Position numbers and translations under genes: made by a program
The notes under the pieces: generated by a model
Seen by the model: only the letters and a program-made list of their open reading frames with translations
Databases searched by the model: none
What the model was told of the DNA's origin: nothing
Assembly (NCBI RefSeq): GCF_005116675.2
Contig: NZ_CP050699.1
Location: 3,992,001-4,056,000, forward strand
From: Desulfosediminicola ganghwensis
GTDB taxonomy: Bacteria; Desulfobacterota; Desulfobulbia; Desulfobulbales; Desulfocapsaceae
Reading direction: 5' to 3'
Length of the DNA: 64,000 bases
Shown: in pieces, positions 37,256 through 45,230 of the stretch
How the letters are laid out: each line of letters starts with the position of its first letter
Position numbering within the stretch: the stretch's first letter is position 1

Positions 37256-37437
37256 AATCTTCAGAGAGCACTTTCCACATCCAGCAATAATTCTCTTGTC
37301 CAAACATCTCCCACTGCACTTCATATTTTTTGTTTTAATCATCAAAATATTGATATTATTTGGTTTTCAGGAGGATTCTTCCCTTACGCCAAGTTCATTT
37401 ATCTCTCCATGGATTCCCATTATACGACTTGAAGACT

Positions 37438-37452
37438 GTTGCATATTGAAAC
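37438..37452. promoter_or_regulatory. Putative activator site 2 (GTTGCA-N3-TGAAAC)
   Basis: GTTGCATATTGAAAC, second copy of the palindrome, one mismatch, identical centre TAT. About 190 bp before the predicted start. Confidence 0.65.
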
Positions 37453-37528
37453 AATCAGCCTGAAGCCTACCCCTTCCAATCTATCTCAATAATAATAGAA
37501 ACTTACATTAACATTGGCTTTTTCTGAC

Positions 37529-37543
37529 GTTGCATATTGCAAC
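37529..37543. promoter_or_regulatory. Putative activator site 3 (perfect GTTGCA-N3-TGCAAC)
   Basis: GTTGCATATTGCAAC with exact 6-bp arms, about 100 bp before the predicted transcription start, a normal enhancer distance for an NtrC-family activator. Confidence 0.7.
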
Positions 37544-37611
37544 ACTAGCTTCAAAAACTATAAAAGGTCTTATGTTATTGTTTTTATTGCTTTTATTTTA
37601 AATAGCGAGCT

Positions 37612-37627
37612 TGGCATCTAAGTTGCA
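37612..37627 (+). promoter_or_regulatory. Sigma-54 (-24/-12) promoter of the TauE-Lon locus
   Basis: TGGCATCTAAGTTGCA matches the sigma-54 consensus TGGCAC-N5-TTGCA except at one base, with the invariant GG (37613-37614) and GC (37625-37626) ten bases apart. Transcription would start near 37638, leaving a leader of about 127 bases. Confidence 0.8.
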
Positions 37628-37764
37628 AATCATAGGTACAGAAAAGAAAGCAATCACTCTACCTGGACACAGAACATTACATAGCCGCAATACCACGGGG
37701 GTCAAAAGCACATGCAGGTATTGCCGATAACTTGAAAATACAAGCCAAAGGAGATGAACAGCAA

Positions 37765-38103
37765 ATGAACCAAATCACTCAACCGCAAACTCAGCTCGCC
37801 GTAAATAGCGGCAAAGCCAACGTTTCCAAGGCTGAAAGAAAAGAGAGCAAAGTGGCAACCACCGTTGCTACTCAAACACCCTACAAACCGAAGAAGCCGG
37901 TTGGTCAAATGGTCCTCTTCGGGGCAATGTCTCTCTCTGCTTACCTGTTTCTCTTCTCCAACGAAGGTCTCGTCACCAAAACCTTCACTCTTGGCGGGTG
38001 GCACGCCGCATTTCCGGTAATGACAGCATTTGCTTTTTCATTTATCCACGGAGCATTTGCCAGCAACCTGCTGAGTGTTCTTGGACTTGAGGCGAAAAAA
38101 TAA
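37765..38103 (+). CDS. Small membrane protein of the TauE operon, 112 aa
   Basis: About 112 residues. The N-terminal 50 are polar and Gln/Lys/Thr-rich (low complexity). Two hydrophobic segments follow, around QMVLFGAMSLSAYLFLF and AAFPVMTAFAFSFIHGAFA, and the chain ends LLSVLGLEAKK. An AAGGAG lies 11 bases before the ATG at 37765; a start 11 codons upstream in the same frame is possible. It is the first gene after the sigma-54 promoter and stands 33 bp before the TauE exporter, suggesting an accessory subunit or small regulator of it. I do not recognise a named family. Confidence 0.7.
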   Translation: MNQITQPQTQLAVNSGKANVSKAERKESKVATTVATQTPYKPKKPVGQMVLFGAMSLSAYLFLFSNEGLVTKTFTLGGWHAAFPVMTAFAFSFIHGAFASNLLSVLGLEAKK

Positions 38104-38136
38104 CAGAAGGTCCACCAATAGCAGGAGCAACCAACC

Positions 38137-39477
38137 ATGAAAAAAATCCTTTTTATACTTTTAACGGTACTCATATCGGCTTTCGTGACTCAAAACGCCT
38201 TCGCAGCTGGACCACCACCGAAGAATGTAATGAAAGGTGTATTCGTTCAGGTCGATGGAAATGCAGGAACAGCAACAATCAAGCTTGATGGACACGATGA
38301 CCTCAAGGTGCTTACCCTGGGCGAGGGAATGGCGATCGAAGACGTGGCGTTGAATAAGAAGGTACTGGTCAGCCTCGACACCCATACGGGCCCCAACGTC
38401 ATTAAAGATATTTCCGTCATGTTCATGGACATGACAGTGAATAAGATCGTAGCTTTTTTGCTGATCGGACTGATCGGCGGTCTTCTCTCCGGCTTTATCG
38501 GCTCCGGTGGAGCTTTTGTGCTGACCCCCGCCATGATGTCACTCGGAGCGCCTGGCGCAGTAGCCGTAGCCAGCAATATGTGCCACAAATTTCCCAAGGC
38601 CATGGTAGGTGCCTACAAACGCTGGAAGTACGGTCAGGCTGATATCAAACTCGGACTGGTCATTGCCGTCAGCTCTATCGTAGGCGTACAGATCGGTATC
38701 AAGATTCAGAAATTCATCCTCAACAGCTGGGGAAATGCAGGTTCCAACCTCTACGTAAGCGTAGTCTTCGTCTGCGTTCTGGTTCTGGTAGGCGGCTATG
38801 TGTTTATCGATGCGTATAAACTTGCCAAAGGCAAGAGTGAAGCCACAACATCCGACCTGGCAATAAGACTTCAAAAAATTAACATCTGGCCCATGATGGA
38901 ATTCAAGGTAGCCAAGCTGCGCATCTCTGCCTGGGTAACCATCCCCGTTGGCCTGTTCACCGGCATGTTGGCCGCCACCATCGCCGTCGGCGGATTTATA
39001 GGTGTTCCTGGCATGATCTACGTGGTCGGCGCTTCAGCCCTGGTTGCCAGTGCAACGGAACTTATCGTCGCTTTCATTATGGGAGCCTGGGGTTCCATAC
39101 AGTGGGGTCTTTCGGGACTTATCGACATCCGTATGACTCTGCTTATCCTGGCAGGGTCTCTTATCGGCGTCCAGCTCGGCGCCCTTGGTACCACTTACGT
39201 AAAAGATTACATGATAAAGCTCGTCATGGCCGCCGTCATGTTAATCGTAGCGGTCTCCAGGGGAGCAAAGATTCCCGGTTATCTCGCTGACCTCAATCTG
39301 ATCCCCCAGCTTCAGGAAAGCCTGGTAACAAATCTTAACAGTCTGAGCTTCTGGGCTCTCATGGCCGCTCTGGCTGTCGCTGGAATTATCATTTCTGTGG
39401 CCATGATCAAGGGAATGATTCAGGCACGTGCGGAAGAAAAAGCCCAACTATTGGAAGAAGCTGCCAACCCGAGCTGA
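38137..39477 (+). CDS. TauE/SafE-family anion exporter with extra N-terminal extracytoplasmic domain
   Basis: A 446-residue permease. It begins with a signal-like segment (MKKILFILLTVLISAFVTQNAFA). A soluble beta-rich domain of about 75 residues follows (VFVQVDGNAGTATIKLDGHDDLKVL). The TauE/SafE membrane core comes next, with about eight helices: the first repeat is LIGGLLSGFIGSGGAFVLTPAMMSLG, the second GLFTGMLAATIAVGGFIGVPGMIYV. Family members export sulfite, sulfoacetate or related C-S anions. The extra N-terminal domain is not typical of the core family. It lies between two small membrane-protein genes downstream of a sigma-54 promoter. The substrate is unknown; a sulfur anion would suit the organism. 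Confidence 0.9.
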   Translation: MKKILFILLTVLISAFVTQNAFAAGPPPKNVMKGVFVQVDGNAGTATIKLDGHDDLKVLTLGEGMAIEDVALNKKVLVSLDTHTGPNVIKDISVMFMDMTVNKIVAFLLIGLIGGLLSGFIGSGGAFVLTPAMMSLGAPGAVAVASNMCHKFPKAMVGAYKRWKYGQADIKLGLVIAVSSIVGVQIGIKIQKFILNSWGNAGSNLYVSVVFVCVLVLVGGYVFIDAYKLAKGKSEATTSDLAIRLQKINIWPMMEFKVAKLRISAWVTIPVGLFTGMLAATIAVGGFIGVPGMIYVVGASALVASATELIVAFIMGAWGSIQWGLSGLIDIRMTLLILAGSLIGVQLGALGTTYVKDYMIKLVMAAVMLIVAVSRGAKIPGYLADLNLIPQLQESLVTNLNSLSFWALMAALAVAGIIISVAMIKGMIQARAEEKAQLLEEAANPS

Positions 39478-39537
39478 CGTCATGCCCAGTTGAACGATAA
39501 ATTTCAGAAACTGGAACAACCGAAAACTCAGTGATTC

Positions 39538-39571
39538 GAGAGGAAAGAGCACCCGGTGCTCTTCTCCTCTC
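39538..39571 (+). repeat. Strong hairpin between tauE and the next small gene
   Basis: GAGAGGAAAGAGCAC (39538 on) pairs with GTGCTCTTCTCCTCTC (to 39571) with a single bulge and a tight loop. No T-run follows and the ribosome-binding site of the next gene is just downstream, so an RNA-processing or attenuation role is more likely than termination. Confidence 0.6.
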
Positions 39572-39588
39572 GGCAGAGGAGAGAGCTC

Positions 39589-39864
39589 ATGGAGTCAGGA
39601 TTGCTTTTCTCAACTATGGTACTGGCCGTTGGAGCATTGCAACTCATAGACAGGGTAGTCCATTTCTTTAACAAAAGGTTCATGTCCGGGAGCAAAGCTT
39701 CATCAGTGAATGCAACACGTGATGACTGGTATATGTTTTTCAACCGCTCCGACCTGACAGGCAAACCAAAGACCAAACCGGTCAAGCCCAACAGGAAAAA
39801 CTCGGCACCGAAAAGCAGGATCGTTGAAAAACGTCGCCCCAGCCGGATGCGTGCGGCGCTGTAA
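39589..39864 (+). CDS. Small membrane-anchored basic protein, 91 aa
   Basis: About 91 residues. A single hydrophobic segment near the N-terminus (LLFSTMVLAVGALQLIDRVVHFF) is followed by a long, strongly basic tail rich in Lys, Arg, Pro and Ser, in which KPKTKPVKPNRKNSAPK stands out. GGAGAG before the ATG at 39589 supports the start. It lies between the tauE exporter and the receiver-Lon gene on the same strand, and a strong hairpin precedes it. A basic cytoplasmic tail on a membrane anchor could be a partner or a substrate tag for the protease (speculative). Unrecognised family. Confidence 0.6.
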   Translation: MESGLLFSTMVLAVGALQLIDRVVHFFNKRFMSGSKASSVNATRDDWYMFFNRSDLTGKPKTKPVKPNRKNSAPKSRIVEKRRPSRMRAAL

Positions 39865-40036
39865 ACGTTACCTTTCTGTTCAACCCTGCATCTAAGCTCT
39901 ATCATAATAAATTAAAACTACTTTCCAGCTGATACTGGTATACTGCAGTACGAGCTGTCAGTCGCCCCGGGGACTTCGATCTACGGATTCAGTCCCGACG
40001 CACAAAACCTGCAACAACAAGGAGTTCGCAGAGATC

Positions 40037-42157
40037 ATGTTCTTTAAAAAGAAGAACAAATCAGAAGACCAACCGCAAACAGTGCAATCCGTCGAGGAAT
40101 CTCCACTTACCTTATTACGTAAACGGGTCTCAGAGGCCGATTTGCCGCAGGCAGCCCGGGATGCGGTCAGCAGGGAACTGGAAAAACTCGAAAAATCAGA
40201 TCCGGGCATCGCTGAATATTCCGTAGGCCTGAATTACATAGAACTTGCACTCGCCCTCCCCTGGAATTCCTCGACCATAGGTAATCTCGAACTCAGTCGA
40301 GCCCGCAAAGTTCTTGACAATCGACATTGCGGCCTCGACCAGGTCAAACAGAGAATTCTCGAATTCCTTGCCGCCAAGACCCTGAGGGAATCCATCAGCC
40401 AGACTATTCTGCTCGTTGATGATGAAGAAATTGCCAGGATCAACATGAATCATGTATTGAGCAAGGAAGGTTATACCTGCCTCTGTGCATCCAATGGTAT
40501 CGAGGCATTGAAATTTCTCAGCGAGGAAAATGTCGATCTCATTGTCAGCGATCTGAAGATGGATAAGATGGACGGTCTCGAACTGCTGGCGGAAGTTAAC
40601 CGATCCTACCCTGAAATACCGGTGATCATGGTTACCGGCTTCGCAACAGTAGATTCTGCTGTTAAGGCCCTGAAAAGCGGTGCCGCCCATTATCTCGGCA
40701 AACCGATCAACCTGAATGAGCTCAAAAAGACAGTTGCGGAGGTACTCAGCCAGAAGCACACCAGTGAGATCGGCAAAGGACCGATTCTCTGTTTTTCCGG
40801 CCCACCGGGAACTGGCAAGACCTCAGTAGGTCGCGCCATCGCAGAGGCATTACAGTTGCAGTTCGTCAGGACCTCCATGGCCGGCCTGCGCGATGAAGCG
40901 GAACTCCGTGGCCACCGGAGAACCTATGTTGGCGCCATGCCAGGGCGCATTATTACCGAGCTCAAGAGAACCGGTGTCAACAACCCGGTTTTCATGCTGG
41001 ATGAAATTGACAAGATTGGCCAGGATTTCAGAGGAGACCCCGCCTCCGTCATGTTGGAAGTACTCGATCCCGAGCAAAACGTCCGTTTCATGGACCATTA
41101 CCTGGATATCCCGTTCAACCTTTCCAGAATCATGTTCATAGCCACTGCCAACGATATCTCACAGCTTCCCGGGCCGTTACTGGACCGCATGGAGATTGTC
41201 GAATTTTCCGGCTATACGGAAAAGGAAAAAGCCGAGATAGCCAGCCGGTTCATTATCCCGAGACAACTGAAAGCAGCAGGACTCGGCAGGGAACCGATCA
41301 CTTTCGAGCCCGATGCAATCAACAAAGTCATTGTCGAATACACCAAGGAGTCAGGGCTGCGTAACCTTGAAAGGGAGATATCCACCATTTGCAGGAAACT
41401 GGCCCTAACCAAACTCAGCACCCAAGAAGAGCAGTTGAACAAGGTTATCGATTGCGAGGCTGTTACCACTCTGCTTGGCCCCAGGAAATTTTTACGGGAC
41501 GAGGCCAGTCAATGGCTGCCAAAAGTCGGAATTACTACAGGCCTTGTATGGTCGGCAACCGGCGGAGAGATCATCAGCGTCGAAACAGCCGCTATGCAGG
41601 GCAGTGGCAACCTGATGCTGACCGGCTCCCTCGGCGAAGTACTGCAGGAATCGGCTAAAACGGCGCTCAGCCTTATCAGGAGCAGATCTGCTGAATTCGG
41701 TATAGCCAATGACCACTTTTTCAAGGAAATAGACATCCACATTCATTTCCCTGCAGGTTCGATTTCTAAAGACGGACCATCTGCGGGTGTCACAATTTTC
41801 GCCGCTCTGCTATCGCTGCTGACCCGTAGACCTGCGCGCAGGGATATTGCAATGACCGGAGAGATGACCCTGAGTGGACGAGTTCTTCCGGTGAGCGGTA
41901 TCAGGGAAAAACTCCTCGCCGCTCAGCGATCAGGAATTACAAGGGTTTTCCTGCCAAAAGCCAACAAGGAAGAGTATGATGCCTTGTCTGTTGATGTTAC
42001 CGAAGGGGTGCAGGTGGAACTGATCGACGATATCGATGAAATCATCTCTCATGTCCTGTTTCACCCGGAACACAATCAAGTTAAACAAGACAACAAAGAA
42101 GAGAGAACACCAGTGGAGAATACCGCTGATGCTCAGTCAGGGTTGTCCAGCCCGTAA
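40037..42157 (+). CDS. Lon-type ATP-dependent protease with inserted response-regulator receiver domain
   Basis: A 706-residue fusion. Residues 20-115 are the end of the Lon N-terminal helical region (YIELALALPWN, then VKQRILEFLAAK); the usual substrate-binding N-domain is missing. Residues 121-240 are a receiver domain: D128/D129, phospho-acceptor D172 in VSDLKMD, T200 and K222 (YLGKPIN). The Lon AAA+ module follows at once: Walker A GPPGTGKT (255-262), Walker B VFMLDEID (318-325), ATAND and GLRNLEREIS. The S16 protease domain keeps the catalytic dyad Ser582 (DGPSAG) and Lys625 (GIREK), exactly 43 residues apart as in Lon. Receiver and protease both look active. Its 3' end overlaps by 25 bp the convergent sigma-54 regulator gene. 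Phosphorylation-controlled proteolysis is the obvious hypothesis. Confidence 0.93.
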   Translation: MFFKKKNKSEDQPQTVQSVEESPLTLLRKRVSEADLPQAARDAVSRELEKLEKSDPGIAEYSVGLNYIELALALPWNSSTIGNLELSRARKVLDNRHCGLDQVKQRILEFLAAKTLRESISQTILLVDDEEIARINMNHVLSKEGYTCLCASNGIEALKFLSEENVDLIVSDLKMDKMDGLELLAEVNRSYPEIPVIMVTGFATVDSAVKALKSGAAHYLGKPINLNELKKTVAEVLSQKHTSEIGKGPILCFSGPPGTGKTSVGRAIAEALQLQFVRTSMAGLRDEAELRGHRRTYVGAMPGRIITELKRTGVNNPVFMLDEIDKIGQDFRGDPASVMLEVLDPEQNVRFMDHYLDIPFNLSRIMFIATANDISQLPGPLLDRMEIVEFSGYTEKEKAEIASRFIIPRQLKAAGLGREPITFEPDAINKVIVEYTKESGLRNLEREISTICRKLALTKLSTQEEQLNKVIDCEAVTTLLGPRKFLRDEASQWLPKVGITTGLVWSATGGEIISVETAAMQGSGNLMLTGSLGEVLQESAKTALSLIRSRSAEFGIANDHFFKEIDIHIHFPAGSISKDGPSAGVTIFAALLSLLTRRPARRDIAMTGEMTLSGRVLPVSGIREKLLAAQRSGITRVFLPKANKEEYDALSVDVTEGVQVELIDDIDEIISHVLFHPEHNQVKQDNKEERTPVENTADAQSGLSSP

Positions 42158-43491
42158 CGTTTGATCTTACGCCAAAGTGACACCCGATCGATCTTGAGGA
42201 TTTTGGCAGCTTTCGATTTATTCCCTTCGACCTCGTCGAGAACTTCCAGAATATAATTTTTTTCGTGTTCCTCAAGGGAGGGCCAGCTATTTCCAGTGTC
42301 CCGCAGCTGGCTGCTGCCCGTCGTGGGAAGATCACGGTCAAAAGCTGAACCGTTGATGAGATCGCCGTCACTATGCAGCAGCAACCGCTGGGAAATATTC
42401 TCCAGTTCACGGATATTCCCTGGATATTCGTAAGCAAGGAGCGTTTCAATCACCCGGGAAGACACTTTGGGAATCTCAGCGGAATTCGGCGAATGCTTTG
42501 CCAGAAAATGGTTCACCAGAAGAGGGATATCTTCTTTACGTTTCGCCAGCGGCGGCACCTGGATAGTCAGCACATCCAGTCGATAGAAGAGGTCGACCCT
42601 GAAAGTGCCCTCCTCCGACTCTTTTTTCAGGTCCTTGTTAGTGGCTGCCAAAATCCGCACATCCACTGAAATTTCCTTAGTGCCTCCGACCCGCATAAAT
42701 GTGCGTTCCTGAAGAAATCTCAGCAGCTTGACCTGCATGGCAAGCGATAATTCACCCACCTCATCAAAAAAGACCGTGCCTCCATCGGCCATTTCCAGAA
42801 GCCCTCTTTTAACCTGCCCGGCCCCTGTAAAAGCCCCTTTTTCGTAGCCGAACAGCTCACTGGTTATCAGCTCCTCGGTAAAGGCACCACAATTGAAAGC
42901 CACAAATTTCTTATCAGCCCTGGCACTCAATTCGTGTATGACCCTGGCAACCAATTCCTTGCCGGTCCCGGTTTCCCCTTGAATCAACACATTACAGTCA
43001 AGCTGAGCAACCTGCTCGATGCTCTCCTTGAGCAACTGTGTCGTAGGACTGTGACCGATTATCTTGACCGTCCCGGCATGAGAAGCAACCTGTTTACGAA
43101 GTTTCGAAATTTCCGCCTTGAGCGCCCTTTTCTCGAGCGCTTTTTGAACAAGGGCGAAAAGTTCATCCATGTTCACCGGTTTGGCAAGATAATGGTAGGC
43201 GCCCTTTTGCATGGCTTCGACTGCCGTACTTATGGTTGCATAACCGGTAATTATAATGACCTCACAGTCGGGCCAACATTTTTTCACCGCTGAGAGTACA
43301 GCTATCCCGTCATGACCTTTCATGCGTAAATCGGTTAGGACGAGATCGAACTCCTGACTTTGCACGAGCTTGATCGCTTCCCCTCCGTCAGCAGCCGAAA
43401 ATATTTCGTATTTGCTGTCCTTTTCCAGCATATAGACAACATTTTCGCGAGCTATTTCTTCGTCATCAACGACCAGTATTCTGGGTATCAT
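42133..43491 (-). CDS. NtrC-family sigma-54-dependent response regulator
   Basis: A 452-residue enhancer-binding protein. The receiver domain carries D9/D10 and phospho-acceptor D54 (VLTDLRM) and ends YHYLAKPVN. The AAA+ domain has Walker A GETGTGKE and the sigma-54 contact loop GAFTGA in YEKGAFTGAGQVK. The C-terminal Fis-type helix-turn-helix is EGNKSKAAKILKIDRVSLWRKIKRYGL. Its start overlaps the stop of the kinase gene by 4 bp, so the pair is one unit. The sigma-54 promoter and three palindromes before the TauE-Lon genes are its most obvious targets. Its receiver resembles that of the convergent Lon fusion (DDEEIAR-N, then K-P-N-M/L-x-E). Confidence 0.95.
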   Translation of the reverse strand: MIPRILVVDDEEIARENVVYMLEKDSKYEIFSAADGGEAIKLVQSQEFDLVLTDLRMKGHDGIAVLSAVKKCWPDCEVIIITGYATISTAVEAMQKGAYHYLAKPVNMDELFALVQKALEKRALKAEISKLRKQVASHAGTVKIIGHSPTTQLLKESIEQVAQLDCNVLIQGETGTGKELVARVIHELSARADKKFVAFNCGAFTEELITSELFGYEKGAFTGAGQVKRGLLEMADGGTVFFDEVGELSLAMQVKLLRFLQERTFMRVGGTKEISVDVRILAATNKDLKKESEEGTFRVDLFYRLDVLTIQVPPLAKRKEDIPLLVNHFLAKHSPNSAEIPKVSSRVIETLLAYEYPGNIRELENISQRLLLHSDGDLINGSAFDRDLPTTGSSQLRDTGNSWPSLEEHEKNYILEVLDEVEGNKSKAAKILKIDRVSLWRKIKRYGLDNPD

Positions 43492-44930
43492 CCTGTGCCC
43501 TTGCTCTCCCTTTCACCGTCGGATCTTAGTGGCAGGGAAATAAGAAAAGTGGTGCCTTTACCAGGTTCGCTATCAACCGAAATGTTCCCCTCATGCTTCT
43601 GGATAATTCCATATGTTATTGACAGCCCCAAGCCCGTTCCCTGCCCCTCCTCTTTGGTGGAGAAAAAAGGATCAAACAGGCGCCCCTGGATATCTGCAGG
43701 AATGCCGCAACCGGTATCGTGAACCGAAATGAGGACTGTATCCGAATCAGTAGACTCCCGAGCGGATATGGTAATCCGGCCTGCACCATTTATCGCATGG
43801 GAAGCGTTGATGATCAGGTTCAGAAAAACCTCCTGCATCCCCTGGAAGTCCATGGGCATATTCAAGGATGAAGGAATATCCACTACCACCTCAATAGACG
43901 AAGGTACTTGACTGTGAACCAGGTTGGCAGCACGATTGACAACTTCCTTCAGGTTGGCATATCTCAGCGCAAACTCCTTTTCCCTGGAGAATTCCAAAAG
44001 CCCCTGAACCACATCCCTGGCACGAGCTGTTTCCTTGTTGATATTGTTCAGCATCTTCAGGATGAAATCGCGTTCACCCGTCTCAAAGTCACTGATAGCG
44101 ATCTGGCATGATGTTGATATGTTGTTCAGCGGGTTGTTGAGCTGGTGGGCTATGCCCGCACTCAAGGTACCGATGGATGAAAGCTTTTGAGATTGAACCA
44201 GCTGATCCTGTCGACGTTGCAACTCGGAGACCATGGTATTGAAGGCATCTATCATCTGCTCCATTTCATCCCGGGTATCCACAACTTCAATGGGACTGAA
44301 TCTGCCGTGGGCGATATCCTCCGTAGCCTTCTTGATAATATTCAACGGTTTGAATACTTTAAGAAACATGATCAGGGGAACGATTATCCCCACCATAATC
44401 GCTATGAATGACCACACCACCAAACGAAAAATCAGCTCTTCCAGAATGATCCTGATCTGCTTATGCTCAAACGCAACCAGCTCCTCTGAGAGTTCGTTCA
44501 TTTTCTGCCCTTCAATACGAACGCCATCCGATAAAATGTTCGGTGCGTTCCCATCTGTACCCCGCGGAAGATTAGCAAGGATTTCCATCTGTTCTTTATA
44601 TGCGAGCAGGGTATTTCGAAGCTCGGCAAGCAGAGGGCGAACCTTGAATTTCATCGCAAGCACATCAATTTCTGCCATCGTTTCAAGGGCAAGTTCTATC
44701 TGCTTCCGATTATTCTCAAGAGCACCCTCCGTTCGGTACAGGAGGAAATTTTTTTCATACCGCCGTACTTCAAGCACCATTGTGTCAAGTTTATATGCCA
44801 GCTCGAGGGTTTCCAGTTTCTCCTTTGCCGTAAGCAGATCATTCTGCGCGACAAAAAACATAACCAGAATGCCGATTATATAACTGGCCAGCACCACAAT
44901 CATTTTAAATCGAATATCTAGAGCAGGCAT
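43488..44930 (-). CDS. Membrane HAMP sensor histidine kinase
   Basis: A 480-residue sensor. A first membrane helix (VVLASYIIGILVMFFV) is followed by a periplasmic helical domain of about 130 residues. The second helix is VWSFIAIMVGIIVPLIMFL, and a HAMP domain (KPLNIIKKATEDIAHGRFSPI) comes next. The HisKA helix carries its phospho-histidine in SAGIAHQLNNPLNNIS, and the HATPase domain has NLIINASHAI, DTGCGI and GTGLGLSITYGI. The periplasmic four-helix-bundle-like domain resembles nitrate/MCP-type sensors but has no recognised ligand site. It is the first gene of the operon with the sigma-54 regulator, and might also phosphorylate the receiver of the neighbouring Lon fusion. Confidence 0.93.
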   Translation of the reverse strand: MPALDIRFKMIVVLASYIIGILVMFFVAQNDLLTAKEKLETLELAYKLDTMVLEVRRYEKNFLLYRTEGALENNRKQIELALETMAEIDVLAMKFKVRPLLAELRNTLLAYKEQMEILANLPRGTDGNAPNILSDGVRIEGQKMNELSEELVAFEHKQIRIILEELIFRLVVWSFIAIMVGIIVPLIMFLKVFKPLNIIKKATEDIAHGRFSPIEVVDTRDEMEQMIDAFNTMVSELQRRQDQLVQSQKLSSIGTLSAGIAHQLNNPLNNISTSCQIAISDFETGERDFILKMLNNINKETARARDVVQGLLEFSREKEFALRYANLKEVVNRAANLVHSQVPSSIEVVVDIPSSLNMPMDFQGMQEVFLNLIINASHAINGAGRITISARESTDSDTVLISVHDTGCGIPADIQGRLFDPFFSTKEEGQGTGLGLSITYGIIQKHEGNISVDSEPGKGTTFLISLPLRSDGERESKGTG

Positions 44931-45230
44931 AATTTTCTTGATGATCTCAGAGGATTCTCACTAGTCCGGATGACCCAATGTAACAGAGTGCAAGTTAAAA
45001 CGATACCGTAAACTACCACAATTCTGGTTGATATTTCAGCTGAACACCATGAATCAAGCACTGGTATTCGCTGCATAGAAACCTGCAGTGAAAATTTCTA
45101 TTTCCTGTGCATGACTTGGAAAATTCCCGGATTTAACTGAAGAAGGGAGGGGGGAGGAACGATAAAAAACGGGAAGTTCTTTATAAAAAGAATTTCCCGT
45201 TTTTTCAGATGTTACGTTGCATTTTCTCGA
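44931..45230. other. Intergenic region, 300 bp, with terminator
   Basis: Upstream region of the kinase operon. It holds the DUF1326 gene terminator at its right side. No sigma-54 site or copy of the GTTGCA palindrome is seen here. Confidence 0.5.
45164..45205 (-). terminator. Terminator downstream of the DUF1326 gene
   Basis: AAAAAACGGGAA (from 45164) pairs with TTTCCCGTTTTTT (to 45205), with inner TTCTTT/AAAGAA pairing. It is followed by a T-run in either direction and stands 25 bp after the DUF1326 stop. Confidence 0.85.

Larger units (their letters stand above)
37096..37764. other. Regulatory region of the TauE-Lon locus, about 670 bp
   Basis: A+T-rich, no gene. It holds three copies of one palindrome and a sigma-54 promoter, listed separately, so it looks like a complete enhancer-dependent control region. 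It also contains the divergent promoter for the Usp-like genes. Confidence 0.65.
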
